A DNA stretch of 53,604 bases from an uncultured Cryptobacterium sp. (lineage in GTDB: Bacteria > Actinomycetota > Coriobacteriia > Coriobacteriales > Eggerthellaceae), in the NCBI GenBank assembly GCA_958410215.1, contig CATYOF010000016.1, forward strand, positions 1 through 53,604, given 5' to 3'. Numbering within the stretch: position 1 is the stretch's first letter; every line of letters starts with the position of its first letter. The notes below the pieces were generated by a model. That model was given only the letters and a program-made list of their open reading frames with translations. It was not told the origin of the DNA and searched no databases. Positions 49,504 through 53,604 of this stretch are shown in pieces. Position numbers and translations under genes: made by a program.

Positions 49504-50667
49504 ATGGATTTTGATTTCACTTCTGATCAGGAGCTCTTCTTCGAAAGCGCAAAAGAATACGCTGAAAAGTACTTTACTCCTGAACTTATTAAGCAGTACT
49601 ACGAAGTAGACCATCACATCAGCCTTGAAGCAGCTATGGCTTTCCGCGAGCTGGGCTTTATGCATCTTGGCCTTCCTGAAGAAGTTGGCGGTATTCCTTG
49701 CAGCAAGCTTACCTTGGTTGCTTTGATGGAAAAGCTTCACGAGTACACCAGCTGCGTACTTCCTTTCCAGACCGACTTCAACTCCATCATGGACGTTATC
49801 GAATTCGGCAACAAAGAACAGCAGCAAAAGATTATGGACGTTGTTAACAACGTTGAATCCACCAGTGTTGCTGTTACCGCAATTTCTGAGCCTGGTGCTG
49901 GTTCCGACAACAACGCTATGACCTGCGTAACCAAGAAGCAGCCTGATGGCACCTACATCCTCAATGGCCAGAAGACTTGGGTTACCTTGGCTCACCTCTC
50001 CGTTTACACCATCGTGGTAGCTAAGGACGAAGATCCTGCTTACGAAAACGACAAGTACTCTTTGTGGATGGTTCCAAACGGAATCGAAGGCTACACCTAC
50101 GGTGGTCTTGAGAAGATCGGCCAGCAGATCGTACCATTCGTTGACTGCTTCTTTGACAATGTTGTTCTTACTGAAGACATGCGTCTTGGTGAACCTGGTG
50201 AAGGCTGGAAGCTTCTCATGAAGAAGCTCGAGTTTGAACGCTGCCTCGTTGTTGCTCAGGCTCTTGGCCAGGCACAGGCAGTAATGAACGAAGTTGGCCC
50301 TTACTGCTCCGAGCGTATTTGCTTCCAGAAGCCAATCGGACATCTTTCTGCAATTCAGCAGCACTTGGTAGAAATGGAAACCATTCTGGACAACGTACGT
50401 ACTCGTCTGTACAAAGTAACCACCATGCTCGACCAGGGCAAGTCCACCCGTTTGGAATCTGCACTGCTTAAGGCTTATGCCTGCAAGAACCTTACCAAAG
50501 TTGCAGAACATGCTCTGTCCATTTACGCCGGCATTGGTTACACCAAGGAAATGAGTGCTGGCCGCATTTGGAACGACCTTAAGGGTTATGAATTCGCTGG
50601 TGGTACCAACGAAATCATGGATTACATTGCAGGCCGTCAGTTGGTTAAGAAGTACAAGAACAAGTAA
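49504..50667 (+). CDS. Acyl-CoA dehydrogenase, probably highly expressed
   Basis: This acyl-CoA dehydrogenase-fold flavoprotein of 387 residues has the FAD-binding signature AISEPGAGSDNNAM, then WVTLAHLSVYTIVVAK, RMGEPGEGWKLL-like loop (RLGEPGEGWKLLMKKL), and C-terminal GYEFAGGTNEIMDYIAGRQL, in which the YE carries the expected catalytic base position. It oxidises an acyl-CoA or, run in reverse, reduces an enoyl-CoA. Codon choice differs visibly from its neighbours (AAG, GGT, CTT, ACC strongly preferred), and the ribosome site GGAAGGAG is strong, both signs of high expression. No etfAB, thiolase or hydratase is adjacent. A strong terminator follows. Confidence 0.9.
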   Translation: MDFDFTSDQELFFESAKEYAEKYFTPELIKQYYEVDHHISLEAAMAFRELGFMHLGLPEEVGGIPCSKLTLVALMEKLHEYTSCVLPFQTDFNSIMDVIEFGNKEQQQKIMDVVNNVESTSVAVTAISEPGAGSDNNAMTCVTKKQPDGTYILNGQKTWVTLAHLSVYTIVVAKDEDPAYENDKYSLWMVPNGIEGYTYGGLEKIGQQIVPFVDCFFDNVVLTEDMRLGEPGEGWKLLMKKLEFERCLVVAQALGQAQAVMNEVGPYCSERICFQKPIGHLSAIQQHLVEMETILDNVRTRLYKVTTMLDQGKSTRLESALLKAYACKNLTKVAEHALSIYAGIGYTKEMSAGRIWNDLKGYEFAGGTNEIMDYIAGRQLVKKYKNK

Positions 50668-50804
50668 GACAGAATAGCTGTTCTTTGACTAGCTGTTATG
50701 TCTGTCGAGACTAAATCGTATGACGAATTAAGCTCGACACTAAACCTCCTAATTGATCACACTTTACATCAAGCGATGATCAAAAGGATATTCCGCAAAC
50801 AAGA

Positions 50805-50841
50805 GGCTGCATGCATTTGTGCGTGCAGCCTTCTTTTCTTT
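50805..50841 (+). terminator. Terminator of the acyl-CoA dehydrogenase gene
   Basis: GGCTGCATGC (50805-50814) pairs with GCGTGCAGCC (50821-50830), one G-T pair, loop of 6, then TTCTTTTCTTTC. It is a strong intrinsic terminator, 137 bases after the stop. Confidence 0.85.
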
Positions 50842-50882
50842 CAAAATAAAATGTGTCGCGAGTTATCAAGCGATGAATCGTT

Positions 50883-52649
50883 TTACCATGAGCGCTTCAT
50901 AATCGCAATAGTGAAAAAAGTTCTTTCGTAGGGGCGATAATAGGTTTCAACTGAAAGCTTCTCTACTCCATCTTTTGCAGCAATATCTAAAACATCCTTT
51001 GGAATCGAACCATTACGTGTTTGTCCAATAACAACAAATTCGCCCTCATAATCCTTTAGGGCTTCATCCCAAGATTTCACACTTTTCAAAGCAGGTTCAT
51101 AAACTCTATAGGCAGTTCCCCAATTTCCCAATTGCCAATCCAAATAAGTCTGATCAATTTCAGGATAAAGAGCTGATGTAACCCCCATAAATCCAATATC
51201 GGAAGATAGTACAAGAACATCGGGTTTATCGTTATCTGACTCAACAGTGCAATTCCCATCGTTGTCAGGTGCACTGGTATTTGCATCACTATCATCTGCA
51301 TTATTTTCAACCGTACAACTACTTACCGCATCAACAAACTTAGTAAGTGGTTTTTGATTCTCTAAGCTGTAGTCGTCATAGATAAGCAGTGCCTGATTAA
51401 TAAGAGCAATCAGTATCGTTAACGCAAAAAGCGCTTTAACCAAAATACCTGGCTTCGTATATGCCAACACTAAAGAAAGAGAAAGAACCAACGGTCCTAA
51501 TGCAACCGAAAGGTACCGATAATAAACAATAAGCTGCCCCATCAGTAAAGAGGCAACACAGCCAATTGCTAAAACACCAACATATACAATAATTCCGCAA
51601 ATCGCAGCATGCTTAACCATACCCTTAAAAACTGCGGTATACATAATTCGCCATACTGTTACGAGCAGCACAAGCAAAAAAAGAACCAACAGTAAAGCAG
51701 TACCAACCTGTATTACTACTCCGTAGCTGCCAAACAGCGCAAACATAATAGTGCTTGTCAAATAGGGATATCCCAACAATTCATATACGGTATGAGGAAA
51801 AGAAAACGTTGCCCAATACGTACCTGAAACAACAGAAATTTGATTCGCAAGCACCCATAACCAAGGAGCATAGGCTGCAATCTGTAAACAAGCACAGACT
51901 ATAAAAGTAAGAAGATTCTTTTTACTTATCTTTTCTTCAGTAACTTTGCCATCCAAGCAGCTTGCTTTGCAGGTATTTTTGTCCTTTTTGCCTATGCAAT
52001 TTATCAATCGGATCAGCAGTAAAAGATTTATAAGGAAAGCAGCAATAGCAGCAAAATAATGTAAATACGCACTTGCCAAACTGCTCAAGGCAAAAAGAAT
52101 CCACCAATGCAGGGGTATTGGCGCTTTCTGTGGCGCCGTATGCATAATACGTAACGCATAAACAAAACACACGGCAACAAAAAACATAGCCCAGGTATAC
52201 ATGCGAATTTCTACAGCCATAAACGCAATGAAAGGCATACCTACAACTAAAAGAGAAAAGAACACACCCGTTTTGGTTCCGAAATCTTTTCTTATATGGG
52301 TATAGCCCAAGAGCGCTAATGTAATCGCTCCCAAGACAGTAAAAACACGATAAACCGCAATAAGCGTCGTCGCATTCGCGCCAAAGCCAACTCCGGCTAT
52401 CAAATACAAAATATGCAAAGCGCAGTAATACAATATAGGATGAACATCACAAGAACCATAAGTCCAAATTGCCGAAAAGGATTGAGAAGCAATAGCTACC
52501 GAGTAACTTTCGTCAAACCAAATATCCCCATGAAATGCAGTAAGCAATAAGAATAGTGATCCCACCGCAATAAACACGCCGTGCGTTAAGGGCTTATTTA
52601 ATATTTCGCAAGAAAAGAGAGGCGTTACACCGTCCATAATTTGAGACAT
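50883..52649 (-). CDS. GT-C type membrane glycosyltransferase
   Basis: The 588-residue product has about 11-12 membrane segments and a soluble C-terminal domain of about 160 residues. The first outside loop carries DIWFDESYSVAIA, whose aspartate-glutamate pair is the metal/donor-binding feature of GT-C enzymes (PMT/ArnT-like, using polyprenyl-phosphate sugars), and DVHPILYY follows. It transfers a sugar to a cell-surface lipid, glycan or protein outside the membrane. Its start overlaps by one base (TAATG) the end of the upstream GT2 gene, which would make the polyprenyl-linked sugar donor, so the two belong to one pathway. The C-terminal domain contains an acidic low-complexity insert. Confidence 0.82.
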   Translation of the reverse strand: MSQIMDGVTPLFSCEILNKPLTHGVFIAVGSLFLLLTAFHGDIWFDESYSVAIASQSFSAIWTYGSCDVHPILYYCALHILYLIAGVGFGANATTLIAVYRVFTVLGAITLALLGYTHIRKDFGTKTGVFFSLLVVGMPFIAFMAVEIRMYTWAMFFVAVCFVYALRIMHTAPQKAPIPLHWWILFALSSLASAYLHYFAAIAAFLINLLLLIRLINCIGKKDKNTCKASCLDGKVTEEKISKKNLLTFIVCACLQIAAYAPWLWVLANQISVVSGTYWATFSFPHTVYELLGYPYLTSTIMFALFGSYGVVIQVGTALLLVLFLLVLLVTVWRIMYTAVFKGMVKHAAICGIIVYVGVLAIGCVASLLMGQLIVYYRYLSVALGPLVLSLSLVLAYTKPGILVKALFALTILIALINQALLIYDDYSLENQKPLTKFVDAVSSCTVENNADDSDANTSAPDNDGNCTVESDNDKPDVLVLSSDIGFMGVTSALYPEIDQTYLDWQLGNWGTAYRVYEPALKSVKSWDEALKDYEGEFVVIGQTRNGSIPKDVLDIAAKDGVEKLSVETYYRPYERTFFTIAIMKRSW

Positions 52650-53604
52650 TAAATCCGCCTTATTTTACTAGCGGAATCATAAGCAAATAAAAGAGTACTT
52701 GATCCGTAAGGTTGAACGGCTGGTAGAGAATACACTCTGTTGGATCGGTTATGTATCTCCTGTTCTAATTCACTCGCTTCCTTTGAAGTATCCTTGCTGA
52801 TAACTTCCTGTTGCGCAATGTAGATTGGCCGTTGTTTTGATTCTATATAGCCGCGCGCCATGTATTCTCCAAGCACCCCAAGAATCAACATCTGAATTCC
52901 GCTCAGTAATAAAACAACATTTAACAGCACCATGGTCATCGATATTTCATCATTGCAAACCATAGTTTGATATACATCAAAACCGAATAGCCCAAGTGAA
53001 ACGAAAGTCAAAATAACCCCAAGTGCCATAACAATCTTCAAAGGAAACGTAGAAAATGCCAGTATTCCATTCCAAGAATAGGAAAACAATTTACGAATTG
53101 ACCACTTTGATTATCCCGCATACCGCTGGTGCATCTCATACGGTATGACTTTCGTTTTAAATCCTACCCATGAAAATAGCCCTTTAGAAAAACGATAGCG
53201 TTCATGTAGCGAAAGAAGTGCTTGAGCTACCTGCCGAGTAAATACTCGAAAATCGCTTACATTTGCAAGTAATTTCGTTTCGCTTACATGATTAAATGCT
53301 TTATAAAAAAGACCCTTTAACATACGGATCAAAAGTGGCTCTTCACGCTTTTCTGGAGTAGCAGCTATGCAGTCATACTCAGACTCTGTACAAAGCATAT
53401 CAAGCATGGTAAGCATGGTTTCAGGATCTTGCTGCATATCTGCATCCATAAAACCAACATAGTTGCCTTCAGCCCGCTCAAGACCAGCAAAGAAAGCTGC
53501 TTCTTTTCCAAAGTTTCGAGAAAACTCAACCACTTTAAATGAAAGAGTTCCCTTTCTTGTTGCTTTTGAATCCACACAATCGTAATTTCGATATTCCGCA
53601 ATAT
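52649..53604 (-). pseudogene. GT2 glycosyltransferase (DPM1/GtrB type), interrupted by TAA, N-terminus outside window
   Basis: The minus strand is open from the window edge (IAEYRNYDCVDSK...) through VVEFSRNFGKEAAFFAGL, the donor-binding GFMDADMQQDPE and FSWVGFKTKVIPYEMHQRYAG, then meets TAA at 53111-53113. In the same frame it resumes SKWSIRKLFSYSWNGILAFSTFPLKI, the conserved continuation of this family, then two membrane helices, to a stop at 52649. The family has RYAG, one residue, then SKWS, so one base (GAA or AAA to TAA) explains the break. The enzyme would load a sugar on polyprenyl phosphate for the GT-C partner downstream. Readthrough or a sequencing error are alternatives. Confidence 0.8.

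Noticed and set aside
49378..50511. 377-codon open frame antisense to the acyl-CoA dehydrogenase
   Set aside because: It is the mirror of a strongly codon-biased gene; it has no ribosome site or recognisable motif, and the plus-strand protein is a clear family member.
1..53604. CRISPR array, tRNA, rRNA, prophage or insertion sequence
   Set aside because: No regularly spaced repeats, no tRNA cloverleaf that I can recognise, no integrase, transposase or phage structural gene. The short repeats found are two or three units only.

Overview
This 53.6 kb window is an AT-rich, gene-dense bacterial chromosome segment with short intergenic spaces, no rRNA or tRNA that I can see, no CRISPR array, no transposase and no phage genes. 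It looks like core and niche-adaptive DNA of a strict or facultative anaerobe: oxygen-sensitive anaerobic ribonucleotide reductase (nrdD/nrdG), a pyrophosphate-type phosphofructokinase, a minimal ISC-like Fe-S system, flavodoxin, a persulfide-handling operon and an oxalate/formate-type MFS carrier. A uridine/nucleoside salvage operon arranged like the actinobacterial uri operons, together with the mix of families, makes a low-GC Coriobacteriia-like actinomycete my best guess, with a Firmicute second. This is inference, not proof.

Layout. 1-8.4 kb: a truncated XRE regulator, a CPBP protease, glycerate kinase, a UPF0173 hydrolase, an unknown membrane protein, a DUF1810 gene broken by one stop codon, then the nucleoside hydrolase/MFS/ribokinase operon. 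8.4-16.4 kb: nitroreductase, an HxlR regulator divergent from a metallo-beta-lactamase-like protein that lacks the usual metal ligands, a class M-like sirtuin, IscU, cysteine desulfurase and Rrf2 regulator with a strong palindromic operator, flavodoxin, a SpoT-like HD hydrolase with an unknown tail, and MscL with a zinc ribbon. 16.5-29.3 kb: phosphofructokinase, a PF06541 membrane protein, SDR plus MocR regulator sharing a sequence motif, nrdD divergent from nrdG around an NrdR-type box, DUF169/MarR divergent from a PNPOx-like protein around two MarR-type operators, and a CDF metal exporter. 29.4-41.2 kb: an ATP-grasp enzyme, PcrA-type helicase, a candidate type I toxin locus, acyl-ACP thioesterase, OFA transporter, YbjQ, DJ-1/PfpI, a GntR-ABC operon with an elaborate leader, and CorA. 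41.2-44.5 kb: a strongly structured RNA candidate followed by rhodanese, CoA-disulfide reductase-rhodanese and a Crp/Fnr regulator. 44.5-53.6 kb: a membrane XRE regulator, a lipoprotein, a methyltransferase, a MITE-like long inverted repeat, NifX-like protein, a small membrane protein, a probably highly expressed acyl-CoA dehydrogenase and two cell-surface glycosyltransferases, one interrupted by a stop codon.

The most interesting signals are non-coding or very short: (1) a 213-base locus at 32989-33201 with a 25-residue hydrophobic peptide, a Shine-Dalgarno-sequestering hairpin and 13-base complementary ends, resembling a type I toxin mRNA; (2) a 117-base three-way-junction RNA at 41269-41385 with a CU-rich, anti-Shine-Dalgarno-like loop; (3) a 188-base inverted-repeat element at 47633-47820; and (4) a small family of GTGACAA...TTGTCAC palindromes placed at gene 3' ends. 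Two genes (DUF1810 and a GT2 glycosyltransferase) each carry a single in-frame stop in otherwise intact reading frames.
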